Shown in pieces: positions 7,321-16,981 of a DNA stretch of 64,000 bases. The stretch is from the NCBI RefSeq assembly GCF_034424375.1, contig NZ_CP139965.1:6076001-6140000 (forward strand), read 5' to 3'. The notes beneath the pieces are model-generated. The model was not told the DNA's origin, searched no databases, and worked only from the letters and a program-made list of their open reading frames with translations. The stretch's first letter is position 1. Each line of letters begins with the position of its first letter. The stretch is from Paraburkholderia kururiensis (lineage in GTDB: Bacteria; Pseudomonadota; Gammaproteobacteria; Burkholderiales; Burkholderiaceae). The position numbers and the translations under genes were made by a program.

Positions 7321-8475
7321 TCAGCCCTGTGCGCGCCGCTGCATTTCGCGGGCAATCACGATCTGCTGGATCTGCGTGGTGCCCTCGTAGATGCGAAAGA
7401 GCCGCACGTCGCGATAAAACCGCTCGATGCCGTATTCGCTCATGTAGCCTGCTCCGCCGAAAATCTGCACGGCGCGGTCGGCCACGCGCGAGCACATTTC
7501 CGTGGCGAACATCTTGGCGCACGACGCCTCCGCGGTCACGCGTTCGCCGTCGTCGCGACGACGTGCGGCGTCCACGATCATGCAGCGCGACGCGTAGATT
7601 TCGGCCTGGCTGTCCGCGAGCATCGCCTGGATCAGCTCGAATTCCACAATCGGCTTGCCGAACTGCTTGCGCTCCATCGCATAACGCAGCGCGTCGGCCA
7701 GCATGCGTTCCGCCGCGCCGGTCGCCACCGCGGCGATATGCAGACGGCCCTTGTCGAGCACCTTCATCGCGGTCTTGAACCCCACGCCTTCGCGCCCGCC
7801 GATCAAGCTGTCCGCCGGCACGCGGCAATTCTCGAAGATCACGTCGCACGTGTGGGCGCCCTTCTGTCCCATCTTGCGGTCGATCTTGCCGAGCGAGAGC
7901 CCCCGCGTGTCGCGCTCCACCACGAATGCCGAAATGCCGCTGGCGTCCTTGCTTGCCGGATCGGTGCGCGCCATCACCGTGTAGATGCCGGCTTCCGGCG
8001 CGTTCGTGATGAAGCGCTTCGTGCCGTTCAGCACGTAGTGGTCGCCGTCGCGCGCCGCCGTGGTGCGCAGCGACGCGGCGTCGGAACCTGCCTCCGGCTC
8101 GGTCAGGCAGAACGAGCCGATGAGTTCGCCCGAGGCGAGCCGCGGCAAATACTTCTGCTTTTGCCCGGGCGTCCCGTCGATCACGATGCCCATCGACCCG
8201 ATGCCGTTGTTGCTGCCCACCGCGGAGCGGAATGCGGGCGACGTCTTGCCGAGCTCCATCGCGGCCAGCACTTCCTCTTCCATGGTGAGGCCCAGCCCGC
8301 CGTATTCCTCCGGCAGGCACAGGCCGAACAGGCCGAGCGTTTTCATCTCGGCGAGCAGGTCATCGGGAATCTGGTCGGTCTCGGCGACGATCGCTTCGGC
8401 AGGCACGAGGCGCTCGCGCACGAAGCGGGCGATGCTGTCGAGCAGCAGGTTCAGCGTTTCCTGGCTACGGATCAC
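7321..8475 (-). CDS. Acyl-CoA dehydrogenase
   Basis: This 384-residue FAD flavoenzyme catalyses alpha,beta-dehydrogenation of an acyl-CoA and passes electrons to ETF. It shows the N-terminal helical domain, LPEEYGGLGLT, the FAD/substrate strand GSFCLTEPEAGSDAA, NGTKRFITNA, the KMGQKGAHTCDVIFENCRVP segment, VQIFGGAGYM and the catalytic base region RLFRIYEGTTQIQQIVIAR (Glu of YEGT). Length and motif order are standard for short/branched-chain members; substrate cannot be read from sequence. The start is a GTG at 8475 preceded by AAGGAG. It has no operon partner and is divergent from the chaA-like gene. Confidence 0.93.
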   Translation of the reverse strand: MIRSQETLNLLLDSIARFVRERLVPAEAIVAETDQIPDDLLAEMKTLGLFGLCLPEEYGGLGLTMEEEVLAAMELGKTSPAFRSAVGSNNGIGSMGIVIDGTPGQKQKYLPRLASGELIGSFCLTEPEAGSDAASLRTTAARDGDHYVLNGTKRFITNAPEAGIYTVMARTDPASKDASGISAFVVERDTRGLSLGKIDRKMGQKGAHTCDVIFENCRVPADSLIGGREGVGFKTAMKVLDKGRLHIAAVATGAAERMLADALRYAMERKQFGKPIVEFELIQAMLADSQAEIYASRCMIVDAARRRDDGERVTAEASCAKMFATEMCSRVADRAVQIFGGAGYMSEYGIERFYRDVRLFRIYEGTTQIQQIVIAREMQRRAQG

Positions 8476-8681
8476 AACGTCTCCTTCGGTGGCACTTGCG
8501 GGTTGTCTGTGCGGGCTGTCGCTTCGCCGCCTTCGCCTGCTTCAGTCGCCCGTTGGGGTTCACGACGCAACGAAGAACGCCCGCTTTCATTTGCTATATT
8601 GGATCGGACCTGTTCATCCGGCAGACAAAGCATAACGGTTGCCGCGCCATGACATCGACGAACAACAAGAGGAACGACCGC

Positions 8682-9764
8682 ATGACGACGACATCGACCG
8701 TGCTGCCCCGCTGGACCCTCTTCACGCCCATTGCCGCGTGGATCGTGCTGTGCGCGGCGCTGCTGTGGCCGGGCCACGCGATCTTGCTGGTGCTGGTGGG
8801 CATTGCGCTCGCGGGATCCGTGTTTGCGGGCGTGCATCACGCGGAGGTGGTCGCGCATCGCGTGGGCGAACCGTTCGGCACGCTGGTGCTCGCCGTTGCG
8901 GTGACCGTGATCGAAGTGGCACTGATCGTCTCGGTGATGATCGGCGGCGGCCCTGAAAAAGCGGGCCTCGCACGCGACACCGTGTTCGCGGCGGTGATGA
9001 TCGTGTGCAACGGCATCGTCGGTCTGTGCCTGCTGATGGGCGGCTTGCGCCATCGCGAACAGGACTTCCAGATTCGCGGCGCGAGCGCCGCACTCGCCGT
9101 ACTCGCGTCGCTTTCCGTGCTCTCGCTCGTGATGCCGAACTACACGAGCCAGAATCTCGGTCCCATGCTCTCGCCTTCGCAGCTTGCGTTCGCGGGCGTG
9201 TCGTCGCTCGTGCTCTACTGCGTGTTCGTATTCGTGCAGACGGTGCGGCACCGCGATTACTTTCTGGCCGCGGGCGACGGCGAACATCATCATGCGGCGC
9301 CGCCGAGTGCGCGCGTGGCGATGGTGTCGGCGCTGCTGTTGCTGGTGAGCCTCGTCGCTGTCGTGCTGCTCGCCAAGCTGCTGTCGCCCGCAGTGGAAGC
9401 GGCCGTGCACAGGGCTGGCCTGCCCGAAGCGGTGGTGGGCATCGTCATCGCCGCGCTCGTGCTGCTGCCCGAAGGGCTGGCCGCGTTGCGCGCGGCACGC
9501 GCCGACCGGCTGCAGACGAGTCTCAACCTGGCGCTGGGCTCCGCACTCGCCAGCATCGGACTCACCATTCCCACCGTGGCCGTCGTCACGTTGTGGTTCC
9601 ACATGCCGCTCGCACTCGGCATCGGCGGACGCGATACGGTGCTACTCGTGCTCACGCTGATCGTGGGGACGCTCACGCTCGGCACGGGCCGTACGACCAT
9701 TCTGCAAGGCGCTGTGCATCTGTCGCTGTTCGCAGCGTATCTGTTTCTTTCGGTGGCACCGTAG
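8682..9764 (+). CDS. chaA: Ca2+(Na+)/H+ antiporter, ChaA type
   Basis: This 360-residue inner-membrane cation/proton exchanger of the CaCA superfamily has about 11 predicted hydrophobic helices. The two alpha-repeat signatures are visible: VTVIEVALIVSVMIGGGPEK in the N-half and VLLPEGLAALRAARADRLQT, followed by SLNLALGSALASIGLTIP, in the C-half. They are separated by a cytosolic His-rich loop (GDGEHHHAAPP). Length matches E. coli ChaA (about 366). The ATG at 8682 is preferred over one at 8649 because AAGAGGAA sits upstream of it. The 206-base divergent gap to the acyl-CoA dehydrogenase gene should hold both promoters. Confidence 0.9.
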   Translation: MTTTSTVLPRWTLFTPIAAWIVLCAALLWPGHAILLVLVGIALAGSVFAGVHHAEVVAHRVGEPFGTLVLAVAVTVIEVALIVSVMIGGGPEKAGLARDTVFAAVMIVCNGIVGLCLLMGGLRHREQDFQIRGASAALAVLASLSVLSLVMPNYTSQNLGPMLSPSQLAFAGVSSLVLYCVFVFVQTVRHRDYFLAAGDGEHHHAAPPSARVAMVSALLLLVSLVAVVLLAKLLSPAVEAAVHRAGLPEAVVGIVIAALVLLPEGLAALRAARADRLQTSLNLALGSALASIGLTIPTVAVVTLWFHMPLALGIGGRDTVLLVLTLIVGTLTLGTGRTTILQGAVHLSLFAAYLFLSVAP

Positions 9765-9798
9765 GTGTCGCGAGGCCGGGTGCTGCCGCGGTCGCCGC

Positions 9799-10683
9799 TC
9801 AATCGGCCCAATGCGCCGCCAGCCACTCGCGGAAGCACTGCACCTTTTGCAGATGCGCGACGCTCTGCGGATAAACGAAAAAGTAGCGCGCGCCCGTGGC
9901 GAGCACCGTATCGAACGGCCGCACGAGCCGCTTCGCCGCCACGTCTTCCTCGATCAGCGCAAGGTCGCTGATCGCCACGCCGAAGCCCTGCAGCGCCGCG
10001 TTGGTCGCCAGGTCGAGCGTTTCGAAGCTGGGCCCGTGACTCGCATCGACGCCGCTCGCGTCGTTCACGCCCGCATGCGCGAGCCACATCTTCCAGTCGC
10101 GGTGATCGCGCGTGGGATGCAGCAGCGTGTGCCGCGCAAGATCCTCGGGCCGCGCGAGCGGTTTATCGACGAGCAGTTCGGGCGCGCACACCGGCGTCAG
10201 ACGTTCCTCGATCAAGGGCACCGCCTGCACGTCCGCGCCGGGCGACGTGCCGTAGACGATGGCGGCATCGAACGGCTCCACCTCGAAATCCACGTCGTGC
10301 TGCCACGTGGTGGTGATCTGCACGTGCAGGTCCGGGTACTCGGCCTGGAAACGCATGATCTTCGGCAGCATCCAGCGCATCACGCAGGTGGGCACCTTGA
10401 GCGCGAGATCGGTGCGCTGGCGCGTAAGACGCAACGAAATTTCCTCGATGCGGGCGAAGCTCTCTTTCACGGCCGGCAGCAGCAATTCCCCTTCGGCGGT
10501 GAGCGTGAGTCCCTTCGCATGACGCTTGAAGAGCGGGAAGCCGTAATAGTCCTCGAGCGCGAGAATCTGCCGGCTCACCGCGCCCTGCGTGAGGCAGAGA
10601 TGCTCGGCCGCACGCGTGAAGCTGCGGTGACGCGCCACGGTCTCGAAGATCTGGAGGGCGTTCAGAGGCGGGAGTCGTCGCAT
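9799..10683 (-). CDS. LysR-family transcriptional regulator (GcvA-like)
   Basis: This is a 294-residue DNA-binding regulator. It has an N-terminal winged helix-turn-helix (LPPLNALQIFETVARHRSFT, then AAEHLCLTQGAVSRQILALE) and a C-terminal periplasmic-binding-like effector domain (from about residue 92). The PLNALxxFExVARH opening and DYYGFPLFKRHAKGLTLTAEG wing resemble the GcvA subgroup. The target is unknown: the adjacent chaA-like gene is convergent with only 34 bases between, and the gene on the other side is the NERD protein, divergent across 285 bases. Regulation of that divergent gene is possible but not shown. Confidence 0.88.
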   Translation of the reverse strand: MRRLPPLNALQIFETVARHRSFTRAAEHLCLTQGAVSRQILALEDYYGFPLFKRHAKGLTLTAEGELLLPAVKESFARIEEISLRLTRQRTDLALKVPTCVMRWMLPKIMRFQAEYPDLHVQITTTWQHDVDFEVEPFDAAIVYGTSPGADVQAVPLIEERLTPVCAPELLVDKPLARPEDLARHTLLHPTRDHRDWKMWLAHAGVNDASGVDASHGPSFETLDLATNAALQGFGVAISDLALIEEDVAAKRLVRPFDTVLATGARYFFVYPQSVAHLQKVQCFREWLAAHWAD

Positions 10684-10968
10684 GGCGGCGTTCTGGAGGA
10701 GCTAGGCGGTTCGGCGGCGAGGTATCAGCAAAATTCATTGAGAGCCGGCGCGGTGCGCCGTAGCCCGCGTGATGCACGGGCGGCGTACAGGATAAGCGAA
10801 CAAAAGCGGATGCGGAGCGCGCGGTTGCCCTGGTGAGCATGCAAAAAGCTCATGCCGAACGATCAACCGTTCCACCTGTATGGCGCGACCCGGCCGTTTG
10901 TATTGGCCTGCATGGACATGCTTTAATGCGCGACGCAGTTTCCGATAAACCGACATAACGACAAGACC

Positions 10969-12075
10969 ATGGCAATCGATGTCTTTTGCCGCTACACGAA
11001 CGGGGCAACGAACGCAGCGGAGCGCCGCGTACTCGTCAGGGCAATTGAGATTCTTCAGCAAAACACGCATTCGGCTGTCGTGCTCTGCGACTTCCTCTGC
11101 GGCAGCCAGCAGATCGATTTACTGATTGCCACGGAAATAACGACGCTCGTGCTGCAGGTAAAGAGTTATCGCCACGCCGTCGAAGGCGGCACAAACAGCG
11201 CGCATTGGACAAACCCGGCCACAGGCGAGTCCCTGCCGAATGCATACACGCAGACGACCGACCAGATGCTGGCGCTCAAAGACATGCTGCGCAAGGAGAC
11301 CGGGGAAGACCCCGGCTTCGCGCGTGCCGTCGTGTTGTTCGAACCCGGGATACCTGTCGGCTCGTCGCTACCACGAAGCGATTTTCGCGTTCAGATATGT
11401 GGCATCGAGGAACTCGAGGCGCTGCTGCTCACGCACACTTCCGAGCACAGCGGGCGAAAACCCTGGAACCGGGATGCGCTTCGTTCGTATGCCGTGGCGC
11501 AAGGCATGGCGAGGCTTTCCCATACGACAGGACAGAAGCCGGCAATGCGCGGCGATGCCGCCCGTCCGCTGCGGCCGGTCGCGCCGCCGGTCTTTCCTGA
11601 CAGAGCGGCAGACCCGGCCCGCGCTCCCGTCCGGGCTGAAGGGCCTGTTGCGACGCCCCGCCCTGCCGCGCTGCCCGGGCCGACGCCGTCTCGCACCTAC
11701 GTGACAGCGCGTACGGCAAAGCGTCGGCATATAGGGCGGTACGTGCTCACGTCGATTGCAATTGGCGCAGGCTTCCTCTGGCTCTACCATCGCTCTGCTC
11801 CGACTCGCGCCGAAAAACCGGCTGTCAGCACATCGGCTTACGCCCCTTCGCAACGGACCACAGAGCCGAAACATCGTCGCAAGCGCGAAACATATGCCGG
11901 CACGCAACGCGCCGCGCCAGCGTCGTCCGTCGCTTCGGCAAAGCTCGGCGCGCCCTCGGTTGCAGTCGTGGCTGTGCAACCGGTTGCTTCGCCGCCCCCG
12001 CCATGTCCGGAAGGCATCGATCGACTTGGTTGCACGCCTTCGAGCGCAACACTTTCACGGTTGAACCGGCAATAA
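10969..12075 (+). CDS. NERD-like nuclease-fold protein with one transmembrane segment
   Basis: This 368-residue protein is not recognised as a named family member as a whole. Residues 1-150 resemble a NERD (nuclease-related) domain: an early AERRVLVRAIEIL helix, then QQIDLLIATEITTLVLQVKS, which has the D...(E/Q)-x-K layout of restriction-endonuclease-like folds with Gln in place of the usual Glu, then a Gln-containing helix (NAYTQTTDQMLALKDML). Residues 195-245 are Pro/Ala/Arg-rich and disordered. One membrane segment follows (YVLTSIAIGAGFLWLYH, about residues 261-277). The tail is basic and ends with CPEGIDRLGCTP, a possible disulfide loop on the far side of the membrane. It is followed in the same direction by the TPR lipoprotein and Sel1 genes. 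Nuclease activity is uncertain given the Gln substitution. Confidence 0.7.
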   Translation: MAIDVFCRYTNGATNAAERRVLVRAIEILQQNTHSAVVLCDFLCGSQQIDLLIATEITTLVLQVKSYRHAVEGGTNSAHWTNPATGESLPNAYTQTTDQMLALKDMLRKETGEDPGFARAVVLFEPGIPVGSSLPRSDFRVQICGIEELEALLLTHTSEHSGRKPWNRDALRSYAVAQGMARLSHTTGQKPAMRGDAARPLRPVAPPVFPDRAADPARAPVRAEGPVATPRPAALPGPTPSRTYVTARTAKRRHIGRYVLTSIAIGAGFLWLYHRSAPTRAEKPAVSTSAYAPSQRTTEPKHRRKRETYAGTQRAAPASSVASAKLGAPSVAVVAVQPVASPPPPCPEGIDRLGCTPSSATLSRLNRQ

Positions 12076-12296
12076 GCGCGATCTGGGGCCTCAGCGTCAA
12101 CGGTGCCCCGGCACGCATCCGGTGGAGACTCATCGGCTGATCCGTCACGCCAATCGCGCACGCATTCGTCCGCCAGGACAGCCCTCCCCTCCACGAGCAT
12201 TCAAGAACATGAACCGCGCGCCGATATACAGAGGGTTTACGGCCTTCAAGGCAAGCGCCTGAGCCGTCGAATTTCAAAAGATCCGGCTTATCCAAG

Positions 12297-13901
12297 ATGA
12301 AGAACAACACGATAGGCGGCCGCGCCGCTGCCGCATTGGCGACCTTGTTTCTCGCTGCCTGTGCTCACGGTCCCCGCCCGGTGGGTGCAGAGGCCCCGCC
12401 CGCGTCGCCGCAAACCGCCGCATCGAACCCGCCCGCTGCGGCGAATCCCTGGTCTAGCGTTCCGCCGGACGTGCTGGCCACCTGTCGCGACATCTCGGTT
12501 GCATCCAGTGCCGGCAAACTGGCAGACGCGGCAGAACTCGCGCGCCAATGCATTGCGTCACACAGCCTGCCCGTGCAGATCCGTGCGCTGGTACTCCAGC
12601 AACTCACGCTGCTCGAAATGGCACTTCATCACAATAGTGCCGCGCTGGAGGCCCAGCTCGCCGCCATCGAACTGGAGCCCAAGCCCACGGACATGCAACT
12701 TGCCGTGCTGGCCAAGCTGTACGACGCCAATCAACGATACGACGAGGGGCTCGCAACGCTCGAACGGCTCCGCGCCAATCATGCGGGCACGGACGACCTG
12801 AACGGTCCCCTCGGCATGGCTTACTACAACGAACGTGGCGCCCTTCTCGCGGCGACCGGGCGTCACGAAGAGGCCGTCGCTTCGTTGACGAAGGGCATCG
12901 CGCTTCAGCCCGCGCTTGCGGAGCCGTATCGCCTGCGCGCCCGTGAACGCGAAGCGCTCGGCGACGTCGCAGGCGCACGCGCGGACTACGCGAGCTTTGC
13001 CCGCTGGGCACGGGACGGGTCAATCGACGCGCCGACGCGCGCCCGCCTGTCCCAGCTGAAAATCGATCCCGCGGTGGAACGCAGGCATCCCTTCGGCAGC
13101 GCCAATCCGTTGCGCGAATCGGCAGCGCAGTCGCTGAAAGCCGCGCAGCAGGCACTGCAGGCCGCCACGACGCCACAAGACAAAGCCAGGGCGTACGGCG
13201 AGATCTCGGCCCACCTGGACGGCATGAACCGCAGCGAGCAGGCGCTCGCGGCAATCGACAAGGCAATCGCGCTCGCGCCTGACGATATCAGCCTTCGCCA
13301 GTCGAAGACCACGACGCTCGTCGCGCTGAAACGCACGGCAGACGCCATCGCACTCGCCGATCCGCTGTTGGCCAAAATGCGTGCCGATGCGGCAGCCGCT
13401 GTCGACCCCTCTGCCGTGTATCGGACCTACATCGAGGCAAGCGGGTCGTCTGCCTATGCGCACATGATCCGCGGCGAATGGGCGCCGGCCATCGCCGCGC
13501 TCGAAGATGTCGCGCGCGCCTCGCCGTTCTACGACCAGGACTACATGGCGTCGCTGTACCTCTACGTGCGGGCGCGCAGCGGCGGTGCGGCGCCGCGCAA
13601 TGCGTTCTTCGACGATTACATCGGTCGCAATACCGTGCCGCTGCCCGGCAACTATCGCCGTTCGATCCTCCTCTTGATGCAAGGACGCGCCACCGTCGAC
13701 GAGGTGTATCTGCAAGCGGTGCTGCTCCCGGACTCCGTCGCGATTCAGAACGCACTGGCGGAGACCTGGTTCATGGCGGCCGCGTACGCGCATTTCGTCA
13801 AGCATGACGAGGCCGCCGCGCGTGGATACGTCACCCGTCTGAACGACCTCCAACCCTACGGAACCAACGAGTGGACGATGGTCGAGCAGGGCGCGGTGTG
13901 A
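12297..13901 (+). CDS. TPR-repeat lipoprotein
   Basis: This 534-residue envelope lipoprotein has the signal MKNNTIGGRAAAALATLFLA with lipobox LAAC (Cys at 21) and then a Pro/Ala-rich linker. From about residue 60 to 500 it is helical with recognisable TPR units, for example AVLAKLYDANQRYDEGLATL, AYYNERGALLAATGRHEEAV and ISAHLDGMNRSEQALAAIDK. Such scaffolds mediate protein-protein contacts. No catalytic motif is seen. The stop codon overlaps the start of the Sel1-repeat gene by one base (TGATG), so the two are translationally coupled and probably work together. The NERD-like gene lies 221 bases upstream on the same strand. Confidence 0.85.
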   Translation: MKNNTIGGRAAAALATLFLAACAHGPRPVGAEAPPASPQTAASNPPAAANPWSSVPPDVLATCRDISVASSAGKLADAAELARQCIASHSLPVQIRALVLQQLTLLEMALHHNSAALEAQLAAIELEPKPTDMQLAVLAKLYDANQRYDEGLATLERLRANHAGTDDLNGPLGMAYYNERGALLAATGRHEEAVASLTKGIALQPALAEPYRLRAREREALGDVAGARADYASFARWARDGSIDAPTRARLSQLKIDPAVERRHPFGSANPLRESAAQSLKAAQQALQAATTPQDKARAYGEISAHLDGMNRSEQALAAIDKAIALAPDDISLRQSKTTTLVALKRTADAIALADPLLAKMRADAAAAVDPSAVYRTYIEASGSSAYAHMIRGEWAPAIAALEDVARASPFYDQDYMASLYLYVRARSGGAAPRNAFFDDYIGRNTVPLPGNYRRSILLLMQGRATVDEVYLQAVLLPDSVAIQNALAETWFMAAAYAHFVKHDEAAARGYVTRLNDLQPYGTNEWTMVEQGAV

Positions 13902-16810
13902 TGGGCCAGGTCGTCCCATCCGCACCGCCGCCAGCGGCCATCGCCGTCACGGCACTTCTGTCGCTGGCGCTGCTGTTTGCCGCAGGCGGCCCGCTCGCGG
14001 CCCATGCCGCACTCCATGCGCCCTCCCAGCCCGACGCGCGCAACAGCGGGATCGCGCAGCCTCTCGCCATGCCATACCGGGACACCACGTCGCCGTGCCT
14101 GCTGCAATCGAACGCCGCCGACGCCCCCTTCACTTCGCCTTACGTCACGCCGGCAAAACTGCGCGACGCGTGCGCCGAGGAAGCCAACGCGGGCAACGTA
14201 AATGCGCGTGCGATCTACGGCCAGATGGCGATGTTCGGCTACGGTGGGCCGCCGCTCAAAAGCGGTCTCGCAACGCTCACCCAGGTGGCCGCGGATGGGT
14301 TGCCGCTCGCGCAGCTCATCCTCGGATCGATGTATCGCGAAGGCATCGGCGTGCCACGTGACGCCGTCGCGGCGCGCATGTGGTTACGCCGCGCGACCGA
14401 GGGCGGAAACGGCATAGCGGCCGACATCCTCGGGCAAATGGACTACGCCGGCGAAGGTCGATCCGTCGACTTCGCCTCTGCCTATCAGCTCTTCGCCTAC
14501 GCGGCTCGACACGGCGATCCTCATGGCGCGGTCAATGCCGGGCGGATGTTGATGGGCGGGCGCAACGGCGTTCCACGCGATGTGACAGGGGGCGTTGCCT
14601 GGTTCATCGAAGGGGCCACGCACGGCGACGCCGAGGCGCAGTTGCTGCTCGGCGTCGCCCTGCTGCGCGGAACAGCGCTCGCACCCGACCCGCGCAACGC
14701 AGCGGGGTGGCTCGCGGCCGCCGCGGCTCAAGGTCAGGTTGATGCCAGGGCCGCGCTCGCGAATCTCTACGTGACCGGGACAGGCGTGCCGCCTGACGCG
14801 AAGCGCGGCTTCGCGCTGATGGCCGACGCCGCGCGCCACGGTTCGGTCTACGCGCAGCGCCGCATGGGCGACCTGTATGGCGAGGGCCTCGGCGTCGGGC
14901 GCAACGCCACGCTGGCACGCGCGTGGTATCGCAAGGCGGCGCTTGCCGGCGACGTCGTGGCGCAATTCGATCTCGCCTTCGAATACAGAAACGGCATAGG
15001 CGGCCCGGTAGACCTCGAGGCCGCGATCGGATGGATGCGCGGCGCGGCCGAAGCCGGCCTCGCCGAAGCACAGAACGATCTCGGCACGATGCTTCAAAGG
15101 GGTGAAGGCACAGCGGTCAATCTCGCCGAGGCGAAGCAATGGTACGAGCGCGCATCCGCACAGGGTTCCGGCGTGGCCTCGTACAACGTCGCGTCGATGG
15201 CCTATGCCGGCCTCGGCATGCCGCGCGACCCGACGCTCGCGCGGCAGTTCGCGCGCCTCGGCGCCGAGCGTGGTTACGCAAAGGCGCAACTGATGCTCGG
15301 CTCGCTGCTCTTCAAGGGCGAAGGCGGCGCAGCGGACAAGGCGCAGGCCATCGCGTGGTACCGCAAGGCAGCCGACGCGGGAGACGCTGAAGCACAGCGG
15401 CTCATGGCCATGCATTATTTCTCCGGGGAAGGCGTGCAACGCGACGACACAGTCGGCGAGGCGTATTTGCTGCGGGCAGCCAGCCATGGCGATGCCCGGT
15501 CCCAGGTGATGCTCGGCCTGCGCCTGCTCAAGCGAACGTCGGCCGAGGACCGGTCGGGCGCGAAGGAATGGCTCGTGAAGGCCGTCGCACAGAATTTCCC
15601 GCCCGCCTACGCCGCAATGGGCAGCTTCTACGCGTCCCGCGGCACCGGCCGCCCCGATCCGGCGCAGGCATTGGCGTGGTTCACGCGCGGCGCGCTGGCG
15701 AACGACACCCTCTCCCAGCGCGTGCTGTGTCTCGCATACGCGAGAGGCTCCGATGTCGCCGCGGACCCAAACCAGGCGCAGCGATGGTGCTCGGCCGCCG
15801 CCAATGCCGGCGACACCATGTCCATGCGCGAACTGGCGTCCGGCATTCCGCCGGAGCAGGCGTTGCCCGCGGCCACACGCGTCTACTGGCAATGGCGTCT
15901 CGCGACGGCCGGCGAGGCCGTCTACCAGTCGATGCTCGCCGATTCCTACGACGAGGGACGTGGCGTGCCCATCGATTTTGCAGCGGCCGTGTACTGGCTG
16001 CGACGTGCCGCCGACGCAGGCAATGCGCAGGCGCAGGGCTCGCTTGCCTGGCACCTCTACACCGGCGTGGGAGGTCGGCGCGACGCCCGCGAGGCATTCG
16101 AGTGGGCGAACCGTGCCGCCGCCGCGAATGCAGACGCGATGGCCATGATCGGCGAGGCCTCTCTCGACGGACGCGGCGTTGCGAGGAATGGCGCGGCCGC
16201 GCTCGTCTGGCTCCAGAAGGCCGCGGCAGCGGGGTCGGCGAATGCGGCCAGTGAACTGGCCAATCTCTATCAGACGGGAAACGTCGTGGCGCGCGACGAA
16301 GCCATGGCGGCCAGGTGGTATCGGAAGGCGGCCGCGCTGGGGTCGGACAGGGCAGCGATCGCTCTCGCGCTGGCGGCTGCGGCCCGCCCGGAACATCTAG
16401 CCCGGAACGCGCAGGCCGGGTACTGGCTGGCGCTCCCGCCGACGCCGGTGACAAAAGCCGCCGACAGCGCCGAGGCCGCGTTTGCGCCAACCGGGCGTGA
16501 CGACGGCCGCGCCGCGTGGGAAGCGTTGTGCGCGCTCCACGAAGCGTTGAGAGGCGAGCCCTTTGCACAGTTCCAGACCGGCATCCTGTTCTGGCGCGGC
16601 GACGGGCTCACGCAGGACCGGGCGCTCGGGGATGCCTGGCTTCGGCGCGCGCAAGCCGCCTTCGCCGCACAGCCCGGTTGGCAGACTTACGCCGAAGCGA
16701 CGCGTGCTGTCGAGGCCCGGGTGCGTGAGAGTCTCACCGCGGAGGAGAAGGATCGCGCCGACCTGCTTGCCGAACATCTGCTCGTTACGGTGAACGACCT
16801 CGCGTACTAG
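13901..16810 (+). CDS. Large exported Sel1-repeat protein
   Basis: This 969-residue secreted or periplasmic solenoid has a signal-like N-terminus (a hydrophobic run AIAVTALLSLALLFAAGG, then AAHA), followed by about 20 Sel1-like repeats from residue 75 to 840. Each repeat follows A-x2-LG-x2-Y-x2-G-x-GV-x2-D-x2-A-x2-W-x2-KAA (for example YREGIGVPRDAVAARMWLRR, YVTGTGVPPDAKRGFALMAD). The last 120 residues diverge from the repeat. SLR proteins act as adaptors, in some pathogens for host contact or exopolysaccharide assembly; the role here is unknown. The ATG at 13901 overlaps the TGA of the TPR lipoprotein gene. A GTG 30 bases earlier is possible but lies inside that gene. This is one of the longest genes in the window. 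Confidence 0.88.
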   Translation: MGQVVPSAPPPAAIAVTALLSLALLFAAGGPLAAHAALHAPSQPDARNSGIAQPLAMPYRDTTSPCLLQSNAADAPFTSPYVTPAKLRDACAEEANAGNVNARAIYGQMAMFGYGGPPLKSGLATLTQVAADGLPLAQLILGSMYREGIGVPRDAVAARMWLRRATEGGNGIAADILGQMDYAGEGRSVDFASAYQLFAYAARHGDPHGAVNAGRMLMGGRNGVPRDVTGGVAWFIEGATHGDAEAQLLLGVALLRGTALAPDPRNAAGWLAAAAAQGQVDARAALANLYVTGTGVPPDAKRGFALMADAARHGSVYAQRRMGDLYGEGLGVGRNATLARAWYRKAALAGDVVAQFDLAFEYRNGIGGPVDLEAAIGWMRGAAEAGLAEAQNDLGTMLQRGEGTAVNLAEAKQWYERASAQGSGVASYNVASMAYAGLGMPRDPTLARQFARLGAERGYAKAQLMLGSLLFKGEGGAADKAQAIAWYRKAADAGDAEAQRLMAMHYFSGEGVQRDDTVGEAYLLRAASHGDARSQVMLGLRLLKRTSAEDRSGAKEWLVKAVAQNFPPAYAAMGSFYASRGTGRPDPAQALAWFTRGALANDTLSQRVLCLAYARGSDVAADPNQAQRWCSAAANAGDTMSMRELASGIPPEQALPAATRVYWQWRLATAGEAVYQSMLADSYDEGRGVPIDFAAAVYWLRRAADAGNAQAQGSLAWHLYTGVGGRRDAREAFEWANRAAAANADAMAMIGEASLDGRGVARNGAAALVWLQKAAAAGSANAASELANLYQTGNVVARDEAMAARWYRKAAALGSDRAAIALALAAAARPEHLARNAQAGYWLALPPTPVTKAADSAEAAFAPTGRDDGRAAWEALCALHEALRGEPFAQFQTGILFWRGDGLTQDRALGDAWLRRAQAAFAAQPGWQTYAEATRAVEARVRESLTAEEKDRADLLAEHLLVTVNDLAY

Positions 16811-16981
16811 CGCGGCCCCCCCAGCCATGAGCCTCGCTCATGCCGCCCATGCAGAGATTTCGATTGTTGGGGGATTTTGGCAAACCTAGAGTGCGTTCGA
16901 ACCCCATCCTTCGGGGCCGTTTCGGGACTGCTGCCGGTCGCGCTCATGCCGCCGCGCAGTCCCTTTCGACAGAGGAAAACG

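Noticed and set aside
14384..16396. A 670-codon open frame on the minus strand opposite the Sel1-repeat gene
   Set aside because: It is a shadow of a GC-rich repeat gene. It has no signal, no domain motifs and an Arg/Gly/His-rich composition typical of antisense frames.
16826..16842. The CATGAG-CCTCG-CTCATG hairpin after the Sel1 gene as a terminator
   Set aside because: The stem is only six base pairs and no T run follows. It is too weak to call.
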